The position numbers and the translations under genes were made by a program. 64,000 nucleotides of DNA, from NCBI GenBank assembly GCA_003225055.1, contig QIAU01000133.1, forward strand, positions 1 through 64,000, written 5' to 3'. The DNA is from Acidobacteriota bacterium. GTDB lineage: Bacteria > Acidobacteriota > Terriglobia > Terriglobales > Acidobacteriaceae. The notes below the pieces were generated by a model, which searched no databases, was not told the origin of the DNA, and saw nothing but the letters and a program-made list of their open reading frames with translations. This document shows positions 29,262 to 40,704 of the stretch, piece by piece; positions within the stretch are counted from its first letter, which is position 1; every line of letters starts with the position of its first letter.

Positions 29262-29549
29262 TCAGGAGAGCTCCTTTGGCCTCCGGAACACCCATTCCAG
29301 CGCCTGCCGCGCCTGCTTGGCGTCGCGAAACCCAGAGGCCGCCACCGCAGCTTCAATCACTTTCTCTATTTCGTCATCACGCAGAACACCCGTGCAATCC
29401 TCGACTTCCGCGAGAAACAACATGAAGTGCGCCAGCCGCACGGCAAGTTCAGCATCGAGTTTGGGCTCCCGAGCCGCATTCCCGAGTTGCTCGAAACCTT
29501 TACTCCCCAGCACCAGTTGTACGATCTCGTTGCCATGGGTTCTTGCCAT
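29262..29549 (-). CDS. Conserved-looking hypothetical protein
   Basis: 95 residues from ATG 29549; an in-frame ATG at 29633 would give 123. The sequence is mostly helical: IVQLVLGSKGFEQLGNAARE, LAVRLAHFMLFLAEVED and DEIEKVIEAAVAASGFRDA, ending VFRRPKELS. The composition and GC-rich third positions look like real coding sequence. I recognise no family. No close partner on either side. Confidence 0.5.
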   Translation of the reverse strand: MARTHGNEIVQLVLGSKGFEQLGNAAREPKLDAELAVRLAHFMLFLAEVEDCTGVLRDDEIEKVIEAAVAASGFRDAKQARQALEWVFRRPKELS

Positions 29550-29791
29550 AAGAACAGAAACCCCTAACTCGGCCGAAACGTTCGGCGCAATCGATTTTGG
29601 AAAAACTCTCGCGACGCTCTTTACCATGGGCATCCTGGGCAGCTGGTGAGAGCAGGGATTTATCCCAATCCGCCCCTGAATTGGGGCCTGCTACATACGT
29701 TCCAACTGCCCAGGACGTGCTCCGCAATCCCAAGCACACCGCGGAGCAAACTCCGGCTCCGAAAGCCAGAATCACTATGCGGATATGGGCT

Positions 29792-30043
29792 CTAGCAGAG
29801 TCGAGCGCAGACCAGGTCGAGCAGGTTCAAGCACTCCAGCCTGTGGATGGCCAGATCGCTGGAGAAAAGGTGCAGGTTCAGGCGAGTATTACTGTCGAGA
29901 AGAGTGTGGAACACGGGATGGATTACGAAAAAATGGTGCTGCAACACTCCGTCAACGTCATCGGTGGTCTGAGGACTGATAAGGATGGTCGCCACCGACA
30001 CAATGACCAGCAGAGCGACAGCGGTTTTTGCCAAGTTCCCCAC
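29792..30043 (-). CDS. Small exported or membrane-anchored hypothetical protein
   Basis: 83 residues starting MGNLAKTAVALLVIVSVATI, a basic start and a hydrophobic segment that reads as a signal peptide or anchor, then TTDDVDGVL and a short His-rich stretch. Similar short anchor-plus-DDVDGVL proteins are, to my recollection, common in Acidobacteriota. Function is unknown. Confidence 0.5.
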   Translation of the reverse strand: MGNLAKTAVALLVIVSVATILISPQTTDDVDGVLQHHFFVIHPVFHTLLDSNTRLNLHLFSSDLAIHRLECLNLLDLVCARLC

Positions 30044-30166
30044 TCGCGTCTTTGTATAGCGCTGGAAGTGGGCTCATGTCAATACCACCGACTGCCGATA
30101 CTGCCGATTGCCGATACTTACCCAACCCGCTGACCTGCATCAAAAAATCGACGGGTAGGAGATTTT

Positions 30167-30454
30167 ATGGCCGAGCGAAAGAAGAGATGGGTTGCCCGGG
30201 TAAAGACAGATTCCACACATCCCCCGATAGGATTGTTCACCAAGAATGCGGCGACGATTGCCCGCACGTTGGCTTCGAAAAGGGTCTCACCCAAGGGTCC
30301 TGGTTCTGGTATGCGGATGCTCACCTATTTCATCAATCGCGGAGGACGTGGTCTGACTGCCGCGCGCCGTGCTGAGCTGGAAAAAGCGAAGTCCCTGCTC
30401 GCCAAGCGTGTCGAGCAGGAGCGGAGAACCGGTACGCGTAAAGCTGCAGCGTAA
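30167..30454 (+). CDS. DUF3175 family protein
   Basis: 95-residue basic protein. It shows the DUF3175 pattern: FTKNAATIARTLASKRVS, GPGSGMRMLTYFINRGGRGL and RRAELEKAKSLL. AGGAGA precedes the ATG. Function is unknown in the family; the high Lys/Arg content suggests nucleic-acid contact, which is inference. It stands between two minus-strand hypotheticals. Confidence 0.82.
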   Translation: MAERKKRWVARVKTDSTHPPIGLFTKNAATIARTLASKRVSPKGPGSGMRMLTYFINRGGRGLTAARRAELEKAKSLLAKRVEQERRTGTRKAAA

Positions 30455-30467
30455 GCGACGCGGCTGC

Positions 30468-30962
30468 TTACCCGTCTTTGACAGCGCATTGTCTCGTTAA
30501 ACTCATTTCAGCCATAGGCTCGATGTGCTGCCGCTCCTGGTATCCCGCCGCCGCATGGTGACTAAAACCTAGTCTAGTGCGATCAAGGAACTCCTCCGGC
30601 AGTTCCAGCAACTCAAGGTGGCTGAAGACCTCGGGCGGGGGGTCCATTTCCGACCCCCTGTTGATGAACTTCCATAGGTTCTCCTTGGTCAGGATGATGG
30701 CCCACATGAGTTCGGGGCACACCTTGCGACGCCGGCGCTCGCCAATCTCCTCGTGGCGGAGTTCGAGAGCAGTCTCTTTCTCGCCCACCAGCCATTCCCC
30801 AGTCGGGTGATAGATCTGACAAGACTGGCTGCTGTAAATCCTCGGGCGGCACCGGGCAGTATCCGGGGAAGGTGCCGAGTTGCGGACCTTGGCCAAAAGT
30901 CCTGCAGCTGGCGTGTCGGAGTGGGTCTCGATCAGCCGAACGAGTCGATACGTCAGCATCAT
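30468..30962 (-). CDS. RsbRD-N-like four-helix sensor protein, single domain
   Basis: 164 residues. The middle and later part (IYHPTGEWLVGEKETALELRHEEIGERRRR then ELMWAIILTKENLWKFI) resembles the N-terminal helical domain that precedes kinase or STAS modules in RsbRD-type proteins (GEWL...YTEIGxxRxxxG...ELVWAIxLTKExLW). The start MLTYRLVRLIETHSD also fits. Here nothing follows the domain, and a stretch about 30-45 is unusual, so a local frame change is possible. It could be a single-domain stress or signal protein. Confidence 0.55.
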   Translation of the reverse strand: MMLTYRLVRLIETHSDTPAAGLLAKVRNSAPSPDTARCRPRIYSSQSCQIYHPTGEWLVGEKETALELRHEEIGERRRRKVCPELMWAIILTKENLWKFINRGSEMDPPPEVFSHLELLELPEEFLDRTRLGFSHHAAAGYQERQHIEPMAEMSLTRQCAVKDG

Positions 30963-31302
30963 GTCCCCCTCGTTTTCACCCTGGTTCTTGCACCTGATGG
31001 GGCTTAGAGCGAACCTGCCGATGCCGGACCGTTTACCTTATTTTGCAATAACTTACAGGCAGCCACTTGGACAGCCGCACCCGCTCACCGCTGCCCTGCG
31101 CAACAGCTTGCTGCAATTTGCAGCACCCCAGATCGCTGCGCCGGTGGTAACCAGGACTTGCCACTTCCCGCCATCCAAGAGTCCCATAATCCTTCCTTGT
31201 CATCGAGCATCTAATTGATATCCTCGCATCGCAGGAAGCTAATTTGTGCAGTCTGATTCCAGTGCAGCGCCATCGGATGAACCTTGGATTGGAGCGATAA
31301 CT

Positions 31303-31554
31303 ATGGATTGGATCGGCTGGGTGGCAACCGTGGTATTCGCGATCTCGTACCTGTTCCGGGAACCCGCCAAATTGCGCTGGATCCAGGCCGTCGCTGCGCT
31401 CCTTTGGTTGGGCTACGGGCTTGCCATTCACGCGCTCCCGGTGGTCGTGGCCAACGCTATTGTGGCGTCGGCTGCCGTGTACTCCTCATTCCAACTCTTG
31501 CGAGAAAAGAGAAAGCAACCTCTTGTGCCCCAGCGGTCTGGGCATGAGGAATGA
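31303..31554 (+). CDS. Small three-helix membrane protein, YgjV/SemiSWEET-like
   Basis: 83 residues. ATG 31303 has GGAG eight bases upstream; a GTG at 31246 would add a polar N-terminus of 19 residues. Three hydrophobic segments are seen: WIGWVATVVFAISYLFREP, KLRWIQAVAALLWLGYGLA and ALPVVVANAIVASAAVYSSF. This order matches the half-transporter layout of SemiSWEET and the YgjV-type inner-membrane proteins. Transport is only a guess. A basic tail follows. Confidence 0.65.
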   Translation: MDWIGWVATVVFAISYLFREPAKLRWIQAVAALLWLGYGLAIHALPVVVANAIVASAAVYSSFQLLREKRKQPLVPQRSGHEE

Positions 31555-31682
31555 AGCAGTTACCAGCCGATGAATTTCCCCGACTCCTGCTATCTCGTGC
31601 GGGTCGCGCTGTCCGGCCGATTCGTGCTTGGCGGACAGATTGATGCTCAACGAGAGCAACGAGCCTGATCCTGCAGGCAAGA

Positions 31683-31871
31683 CTACTCACTACTTGGCTT
31701 CCTCTGCTCGTATCCCGCGCAGGAAAGCACGGGCAACCGCGGATACTTTTCAAATCGCGGATCAGTGAGCGCGAGCTGGCAGAAATAAAAAACCGAATTG
31801 CGGTCCGAGCGGACCACGCGTGCGTGGATGCAATCGGCGCACAAACCGGGCGAGTTGATTTCCGCAGACAC
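31683..31871 (-). CDS. Small four-Cys protein
   Basis: 62 residues from GTG 31871, with AGG close upstream. CADCIHARVVRSDRNSVFYF, CQLALTDPRFEKYPRLPVL and SCAGYEQ supply a C-x2-C pair and two further Cys, a probable small metal site. I recognise the pattern as a recurrent short hypothetical in Acidobacteriota (recollection, not search). From 31872 to 32322 no gene is seen. Confidence 0.7.
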   Translation of the reverse strand: MSAEINSPGLCADCIHARVVRSDRNSVFYFCQLALTDPRFEKYPRLPVLSCAGYEQRKPSSE

Positions 31872-32322
31872 CTGCCCAGAATAGCACCCTTAATCTTGAA
31901 CCAAGGCCGGAAGTTATGTGCCCACGCCCATATCCTCGCAAAAGGGGCGAAACAGGGGCACCCTGATGTGACGTAGATCACAATGGGCGGAAGTTGTCAT
32001 TGCCATGGAGGCCAGGCTATCTGACGGAGATGCGAACCTCGGCTCACGATGGTCGAATGTACCGGGGCCGTTGTCCGAGCGTGCCGAGTCGCGCACCCCC
32101 GCGGTTGGCTCTGGAACGGCCGTTCAATCTGGAGTTTTAGAGCATGCGGGGACCTTCAACTCACGATTCTTTTTTTTGGAATAAGTTCGGTCAGCCCGGG
32201 CAGGGGCGCGGCTGCCAGTCGTGCCGCCAGCGCGAACAAATGAGGAACAATGACCGATTCTTGAAAAAAAAGACGAGGACCAAAGTGCCCGTGCCACACA
32301 GAACCTTTCGCGCCACCCAATC

Positions 32323-35385
<3,063 letters not shown>

Positions 35386-35465
35386 GACTCGCTCCTAGGA
35401 TTCAGAGTCTTTTTTCGGGTGCTCTGTTCATCGTTCTCCCCTGTCTGGGCCTGCCTTAAGTCTAT

Positions 35466-35981
35466 CTAGAAACCGGCGGGAAATGGCGCGGGGGGCATCA
35501 GTTCCTCACTTTGGGCCTCGATGTCCCTTTCATTCTGGGCAACTTGTATCGTCTGGCCGAGCTCGCCGGTCACGCCAGAGGCGGTCCCCGCCGAAGATGC
35601 CAGCCAGCGCTGAAAAGCCTCGTGCGCGGAATGACGATTGGTTTCATCGTCGATCACCGTATACCGGGCAAAGACGCGTCCATTGTCGATCAGATCCCTC
35701 AGCGAACTGGCGGGAGCAAACAGGCGGCTGATGGCGATAGGCAGATCGTCGGCCTCTGCGACCTCGAACACCGCCAGCATCCGCTTCCCTCCCGGCATTC
35801 CATCCGGTGTGATGATTTCCTCGCCCAAGGCAAACAGGCCCGGCTTGCTGGGCACCAGGAGAAGATTGAAGCTGGTCTCGCAACGGAACCACCGTGACCA
35901 CTGCAGACGGCGGTGGTCCACCGGGGGCTCAAAACCGTGACGCGCCATCGACTCCTCGACCAGTCGGGTCAAACCTTCCAT
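35466..35981 (-). CDS. Hypothetical protein, probable nrdJ operon partner
   Basis: 171 residues, no signal peptide or membrane segment. It begins MEGLTRLVEESMARHGFEPP, then SFNLLLVPSKPGLFALGEEI, RMLAVFEVAEADDLPIAISR and a low-complexity end. AAGGAG precedes the ATG at good spacing. It stops 80 bases before the nrdJ start on the same strand, so both may use the promoter near 36300. I recognise no family; a link to ribonucleotide reduction is from position only. Confidence 0.7.
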   Translation of the reverse strand: MEGLTRLVEESMARHGFEPPVDHRRLQWSRWFRCETSFNLLLVPSKPGLFALGEEIITPDGMPGGKRMLAVFEVAEADDLPIAISRLFAPASSLRDLIDNGRVFARYTVIDDETNRHSAHEAFQRWLASSAGTASGVTGELGQTIQVAQNERDIEAQSEELMPPAPFPAGF

Positions 35982-36147
35982 GGGAGAACTCCTTACAGCA
36001 GACGGACAAGCCCAGTCTCTACCGGTGAGATATTCTCAAGCTTCGTCGTCCCCCGAGGGGATGCCCATGATGGGACCGGGGAACGGCCACCGCACTCTTT
36101 CGGCCCTAGGCTTTCGGCTCTGGGCCTTAGTACCTAGATCCAGATTG

Positions 36148-36237
36148 AAGCTCGGGTTACCTACCAGCGGTAGCCTGAGCTTGGGTTCGATTGACGGGCG
36201 GCGCCCGGTTCACCTCTACCCAGGGCGCCCGCCCCGA
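36148..36237 (+). ncRNA. Candidate structured RNA: two strong hairpins
   Basis: Hairpin 1: 36148-36161 pairs with 36169-36182 (14 pairs, loop TACCAGC); two G-U pairs make it fully paired only if read on the plus strand. Hairpin 2: 36196-36206 pairs with 36223-36234 (GC-rich, one bulge), followed by CGATTTTCC. No coding frame explains it. It could be a small plus-strand RNA or, read on the minus strand, part of the nrd leader. Confidence 0.35.
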
Positions 36238-36293
36238 TTTTCCTTCCCGATTTGCCCACTCGCTCCGGGCAAAATTGCTTGTTCTGGGATGGC

Positions 36294-36345
36294 ACAGTAC
36301 TCCTCTATGTTGCGTCTGTCAAGAGATTACCACAACATATTGTAT
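36294..36345 (-). promoter_or_regulatory. Candidate promoter with two NrdR-like boxes
   Basis: On the minus strand a perfect TTGACA (36317-36322) is followed 17 bases later by TACTGT (36294-36299). One box, CCACAACATATTGTAT (36330-36345), lies just upstream of the -35; another, CTCCTCTATGTTGCGT (36300-36315), fills the spacer. I count about 13 and 11 of 16 matches to the NrdR palindrome as I recall it, and the centres are 30 bases apart, near the 31-32 usual for NrdR. The start of the 35466-35981 gene is about 310 bases downstream. Confidence 0.5.
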
Positions 36346-36513
36346 TTTACTCCCCAATTTGGCCCGATGCACGGCTGGAGAAGAGACCTTTCGGGTGACA
36401 CCGAATTCCGACGCAGAAAAACGCGGCCGGTAGACGCCAGATCCTTGGCGAACTGGTGTTCGCCCAGGATGACGACATCCCCATAGGGCGACTCATGGTT
36501 GGGAGTGGCCACT

Positions 36514-36873
36514 TCAGGCAAGCAACGCCCGGCTGACCACGGGCCGGCGCCGACTTAGGTCAGGGAGTGATTTGCGGCTGGTGGAGGCCGGCCAGTTTTC
36601 GCGGTCGGCCGGTCCCATCGTGACGTAGATGTCCTCAAAAATGTCCTTCGGGGCAATGCGCTGACTGCCATCCGAGGACTCGACTAGATAGTCCCCCTTC
36701 TCACCCTGATGTTCGCGGCCGAGTGCATCAGTGAAGACCAGCGCTTCCGTTAATTGCCTGGCCCTCACCAGAAATCGTGTGCGATAAACCTGCCAATCAG
36801 TCGAAGCTTTCCTCACTTTTGCTAACCTTGGGGGAGGGAGGACATTTTGGGATTTACGAACATAAAAATGCAT
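36514..36873 (-). CDS. Hypothetical protein with basic N-terminus
   Basis: 119 residues from ATG 36873, chosen for GGAGAG seven bases upstream; a longer reading adds 57 low-quality residues. It runs YRTRFLVRARQLTEALVFTD, GEKGDYLVESSDGSQRIAPK, then DIFEDIYVTM and an Arg-rich end. PGDYLV-like words resemble PGYA-type or LPS-core N-terminal beta folds that bind ligands, but this is weak. It stands alone, upstream of the nrd promoter region. Confidence 0.6.
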   Translation of the reverse strand: MHFYVRKSQNVLPPPRLAKVRKASTDWQVYRTRFLVRARQLTEALVFTDALGREHQGEKGDYLVESSDGSQRIAPKDIFEDIYVTMGPADRENWPASTSRKSLPDLSRRRPVVSRALLA

Positions 36874-37295
36874 TCTTCTACTCTCCAGGACCGCCGACGG
36901 GGCTGATGCGCTGACTGTCAAGAATTTGTAATTTGTAAGAGGTGACGAGAATGTACGCGCAGGAAGCGGCGAGGTCAATTCCATAAGTTTGGTGCAGCAG
37001 GTGCAAAAATGGGAAAACGATCGGAATGGGATTCGATGAATCAAGCTTCGTGTGAATGGGGGGCGCTTAAGCTGTGAAGGAACTTACCTTTTCTGTTGAG
37101 CCCGAGAACGCAGAAAAAATCTGTTACACTCGCCCGCCGTATTTTTCCACAACCGGCGCACAGGATAAGAACAGTTGTCGGCAACCGGCACCGAGTACGG
37201 AGTGAGTTCTCAGTCGCCCGTTCTCGGTTCCCAGCTCTCAGTTAGTTTCGAGTTTCAGAGTTTCAAGTTTCAACAGTTCGGGTAAGGAGGCACCC

Positions 37296-38579
37296 GTGCG
37301 ATTTGCAATTCACCTTGCTTTTTCGTGGAGCTTGCTTGTCGGGTTGGTAGCGGGGCTGGGGCAACCCGTGCACATTACGTACATCCAGTGCGGGTCTTTA
37401 ATCGATGGCAAAGCGGATCAGGCGCGGAAGAACGTCGTGATCGTGATTGAGGGCGAGGAGATCAAAGAAGTGGGAGCTGCGAGAACTGGAGGCGAGGTCA
37501 TTGATCTGTCGAGCGAAACGTGTCTTCCAGGGCTGATTGACGCGCATACACACCTGTTCCTTCAGGGGGACATCACGGCGGCCGAGTACGATGTGCAACT
37601 GCTGAAGCAATCGCCGGAGTATCGTACGATCCTGGCGACCGTGAACGCGCGGCGGGCTCTGGAATATGGCTTCACTGCGATTCGCGATGTCGAGACCGAA
37701 GGCGCTGGTTATGCCGATGTGGATCTCCGTAACGCAATCAACCGCGGCGTGGTGCCGGGCCCTCGCATGGAAGTCGCGACGCGGGCGCTGGATGTGACGG
37801 GCGCTTATCCGTTGCTCGGTTATGCACCCAATGTTGCGGTGCCTCATGGCGTGCAGGTAGTGGACGGACCGGACGACGCGCGACGGGCGGTGCGCGAGCA
37901 GATTATGTACGGAGCGGACTGGATCAAGGTGTATTCCGACCGCAGCTACCGGGTACGAAGTGACGGCGTGCTGGACGACATTCCCACCTTTACCATGGAA
38001 GAGTTGCGAGCCGTTGTGGATGAAGCTCATCGTGAGCGGCACAAAGTGGCGTCGCATGCGATGGCACTCAACGGCGTGCACAATTCGGTCGAGGCTGGAG
38101 TGGATTCCATCGAGCACGGGAATTACATCGCAGATGCGGATCTGAAAGCGATGGTTTCGAACGGCATCTACTATGTCCCGACGATTTTTGTAGGCGAGTA
38201 TGTGGCGCAGGGACGAGCCGCAGAGGGCGCAAGGGTGTGGCCTCAAATGCTGAAAATTCATGAGGGCACATTTCGGCGGGCGCTCAAGGCTGGGGTGAAG
38301 ATCGCCTTCGGCACCGATGCCGGCGGATTTGCCTGGACTGAGAATCCGGCGAAGGAGTTTGGCTACATGGTGAGGTGGGGCATGACTCCGGCGCAGGCAA
38401 TTCGCTCCGCCACGTCAGTCGCTTCGGAATTGATGGAGATGCAGGAGAAGATCGGCAGTATCGAAGCAGGAAAGTATGCGGACATCGTCGCCGTACCGGG
38501 AGATCCGCTCGCGGACATAACTGTCTTGGAAAAAGTAAACTTCGTGATGAAGAATGGCGTGGTTTACAAGCATCCTTGA
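37296..38579 (+). CDS. Secreted metal-dependent amidohydrolase (imidazolonepropionase/prolidase-like)
   Basis: 427 residues, GTG start with AAGGAGG six bases upstream. Signal peptide MRFAIHLAFSWSLLVGLVAG. Metal ligands: GLIDAHTHLF near 75, the Lys region DWIKVYSDRSYR near 205, VASHAMALNGVHNSVEAG and DSIEHGNYI near 250-275, and FGTDAGGF near 340. Related exported enzymes hydrolyse X-Pro dipeptides or similar amides, but the substrate cannot be named. The 220 bases before it hold only degenerate words (TTCTCAG, AGTTTCA). Confidence 0.88.
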   Translation: MRFAIHLAFSWSLLVGLVAGLGQPVHITYIQCGSLIDGKADQARKNVVIVIEGEEIKEVGAARTGGEVIDLSSETCLPGLIDAHTHLFLQGDITAAEYDVQLLKQSPEYRTILATVNARRALEYGFTAIRDVETEGAGYADVDLRNAINRGVVPGPRMEVATRALDVTGAYPLLGYAPNVAVPHGVQVVDGPDDARRAVREQIMYGADWIKVYSDRSYRVRSDGVLDDIPTFTMEELRAVVDEAHRERHKVASHAMALNGVHNSVEAGVDSIEHGNYIADADLKAMVSNGIYYVPTIFVGEYVAQGRAAEGARVWPQMLKIHEGTFRRALKAGVKIAFGTDAGGFAWTENPAKEFGYMVRWGMTPAQAIRSATSVASELMEMQEKIGSIEAGKYADIVAVPGDPLADITVLEKVNFVMKNGVVYKHP

Positions 38580-38832
38580 CGGCAGCAATATGCCGCATAA
38601 GAGCCTGCCCCTTCCACTTCGCTCGGGACAGTCGCCAAGAAGCAAGGGGGAGATTCTGCACGCGCCTTCCGATCAACCCCCCAGAACCAGCCGCTAAACA
38701 ATTCGAGGACAATGGTTTGCTACTCGCACTCCGTGCTCTTCCAATTCTTCCAAATAGATGCCCTCCGGCAGGGAACTCGGGTAAAAACCCGACGCGAAGG
38801 AGAGAACATTTCGCTAGCATGTGGGAGAAACC

Positions 38833-39405
38833 ATGCAAAGCAAGCGGCCCACCCCCGAAGATCAGACCCGTAAAGCATCGGTGGACGCGTTGGCGTCGCT
38901 GGCAAAGACGCTGCAGAAAGACCGGGACACCTTGGGTGTCCTGCGGCAGGTCACAAACCAGCTCAAGCAGGAACACGCCCTATTGTTGTCGGTGCTGCAA
39001 CATCTGCCTTGCGGCGTGCTGATCGCCTCGGCTCCTTCCGGAAGACTGATTATGAGCAACCAGGTCATGGAGCAAATCTTCCGGCAACCCTTCGAGACCT
39101 CGAAGGACGTGCTGAGTCACCGGGAATGGAAATTATTCCACGCCAACGGACGGCCCTGCGATCCCAACGAATGGCCGATGAATCGCGCCATCTTTTATGG
39201 CGAGATCGTGACCTGCGAAGTCTTCAAGATCCGGCGCGCCGACCGGAGTTATGGGTACGTGGTCGCCAACGCCGCGCCTCTGCGCGACCATCGAGGGCAA
39301 ATCATTGCCGGAATGCTCACCATGATGGAAATTTCCGGACTGCCGCTGGGGCGAGTGGGGAGTGGCAGAAAGAGCTTCGTCGAACGCCCGCGTCACGCGG
39401 CATAG
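38833..39405 (+). CDS. PAS-domain protein without output domain
   Basis: 190 residues from ATG 38833 (GGGAG upstream). An N-terminal coiled-coil-like helix (about 15-50) leads into one PAS domain (about 50-165): LLSVLQHLPCGVLIASAP, IMSNQVMEQIF, FKIRRADRSYGYVVANAAPL and GQIIAGMLTMMEIS. No kinase, cyclase or DNA-binding part follows before the stop, so it would signal by binding a partner. About 340 bases after it contain a dispersed repeat and a terminator. Confidence 0.8.
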   Translation: MQSKRPTPEDQTRKASVDALASLAKTLQKDRDTLGVLRQVTNQLKQEHALLLSVLQHLPCGVLIASAPSGRLIMSNQVMEQIFRQPFETSKDVLSHREWKLFHANGRPCDPNEWPMNRAIFYGEIVTCEVFKIRRADRSYGYVVANAAPLRDHRGQIIAGMLTMMEISGLPLGRVGSGRKSFVERPRHAA

Positions 39406-39521
39406 CCCAATTCCCCCGTCAATAGATGTTGTCATTTTCAACCGGCTTAGGCCAGCTCGCGAGCACCTGCGAACGCCTCTTGCTTCTGCACGCGGGATCC
39501 TTCGCGGACTCGGCCCACTCC

Positions 39522-39606
39522 ATGGAATCAATACGCGCTTTGGACCCTCTCATTGCAGTCTTAACCCGCCTCGGCGGGCCTCGGCGGGGCCAGTTGCTTG
39601 ACAGGA
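39522..39606 (-). repeat. Dispersed repeat, copy 2 (partner at 11245-11318)
   Basis: Read on the minus strand: ATCCTGTCAAGC, then GAGGCGGGTTAAGACTG, then ATTGATTCCAT, as in copy 1, with about ten extra bases between the first two blocks. It lies in a non-coding spacer. Confidence 0.7.
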
Positions 39607-39657
39607 TGACGACATCCGATCTATTGCGACCGCGCGGGCCGGTACATATTTCATTGA

Positions 39658-39692
39658 CCAAAAAAAGACCCAAACCGCATGGGTTTGGGTCT
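39658..39692 (-). terminator. Intrinsic terminator for the LPATASPLP-tail gene
   Basis: Perfect 11-bp stem AGACCCAAACC (39666-39676) with GGTTTGGGTCT (39682-39692), loop GCATG. On the minus strand it is followed directly by a run of T (the A run 39660-39666). It lies about 50 bases after the minus-strand gene's stop. Confidence 0.85.
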
Positions 39693-39745
39693 TTGGTTAA
39701 TGTCTTTGGTTAATTTTGGTTAATGAAGGAGGAGTGCTAGCGTGC

Positions 39746-40159
39746 TTAGACACGATGTGACTTCAAGGAACGTGACAGCCACAGGCCGGTGCCCAGAAAC
39801 GCTATTCCCAGCAAACTGATTGCCGGAAGAGGCGAGGCCGTTGCCGGCAGATTGCCCTTGTTGCGACCCGTCTTGGCGCCCTTGCTGGTTCCGCTGGTGG
39901 AAGCATTATTGCGCGTGCTCGTCTGGTCATTGCTGCTGGTGGCCGACGAATTGGACTGGTCGCTCGGGTTGCTGCTGCTCGTGCTCGGCTGCGCACTCTG
40001 TTGCGAATTGTCCGGCTGTGAGCTTTGCTGTGAAGAAGTCGCTTGCGAGCCGGATGAGTTCGACGAGCCGGTCTGGCTATTGCTGTTGCTCTGCGTCTGG
40101 GCGGCTGCCCAAAGAGCGCAGCTCAGCAGCACTGCTAGCATTGTCATTTTTGTTCTCAT
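39746..40159 (-). CDS. Ser/Asn/Gln-rich exported protein with LPATASPLP tail
   Basis: 137 residues from ATG 40159, preceded by GGAGGT. Signal peptide MRTKMTMLAVLLSCALWAAAQ; then about 75 residues almost all Ser, Asn, Gln, Thr; a short basic KGAKTGRNKG; and a C-terminal tail LPATASPLP plus a hydrophobic segment AISLLGIAFLGTGLWLS and RSLKSHR. This is the three-part layout of sortase-type or CTERM-type sorting tails. No sortase or exosortase gene is in the window. Confidence 0.75.
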   Translation of the reverse strand: MRTKMTMLAVLLSCALWAAAQTQSNSNSQTGSSNSSGSQATSSQQSSQPDNSQQSAQPSTSSSNPSDQSNSSATSSNDQTSTRNNASTSGTSKGAKTGRNKGNLPATASPLPAISLLGIAFLGTGLWLSRSLKSHRV

Positions 40160-40445
40160 GGATACCTCCGCGCGATGGTTCGCGATACTTGAGACCATAG
40201 TCTCCAGGCTGACAGGCCAGGAAGAAATCGGGCAGACAGGTTAGGGGACCGCGTTGTTTTATGTATAGAACTCTGCTTCCGGGGGTAACTAGGGCAGAAA
40301 TCTGAAGCAATGCATCCGACTAACAGAGGGTTCGAGAAGAGACGACAGGAGAGTTCCCGGCTATGATTTTTTAGATAGAGAGTAGAAGCACGACTCGGAC
40401 CGAGCTTTTCGGCTGGCCAAACATTAAGATTTGAAAAAAGATTTG

Positions 40446-40486
40446 AAAAGGCGCTAGGCGCCGAACTTGCACGTCCAGCGCCTTTT
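40446..40486. terminator. Hairpin with T-run, likely terminator
   Basis: AAAAGGCGCT (40446-40455) pairs with AGCGCCTTTT (40477-40486) around a 21-nt loop that itself contains GGCGCC. It lies in a spacer between the minus-strand LPATASPLP-tail gene and the DoxX relic; on the minus strand it would end transcription from the relic side. Confidence 0.5.
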
Positions 40487-40704
40487 CTTGTACCACAGGT
40501 CTTACGGTACGAACGCCATTATCGCCCGCGTTATAACCCGAGTGTCAAGTCAGGTTTTTACTGTACCTTCTTGCCGGCGTGGAACGCCGGCTCTGCGGCC
40601 AGGGGTCGGCGGAGGAACCCGCGGGCGCGTTCCAGGGCACTTGGCTTCGCAACCGCTAGGCTGGTCGGCCAAGGTTCTTCCACTCCCATGAGGGCGGTGG
40701 CTCC

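Noticed and set aside
28889-29425. 178-residue plus-strand open frame
   Set aside because: Ser/Ala/Pro/Arg-rich shadow composition, overlaps a better minus-strand candidate and shows no motif.
29500-29775. 91-residue minus-strand frame
   Set aside because: Overlaps the 29262-29549 candidate in another frame, with no ribosome-binding site and no family features.
31457-31981. 174-residue minus-strand frame
   Set aside because: It covers the small four-Cys gene in a different frame and has typical shadow composition.
36000-36300. Cobalamin riboswitch upstream of the B12-dependent reductase
   Set aside because: The spacer is structured, but I could not find the conserved cobalamin-riboswitch core words on the minus strand.
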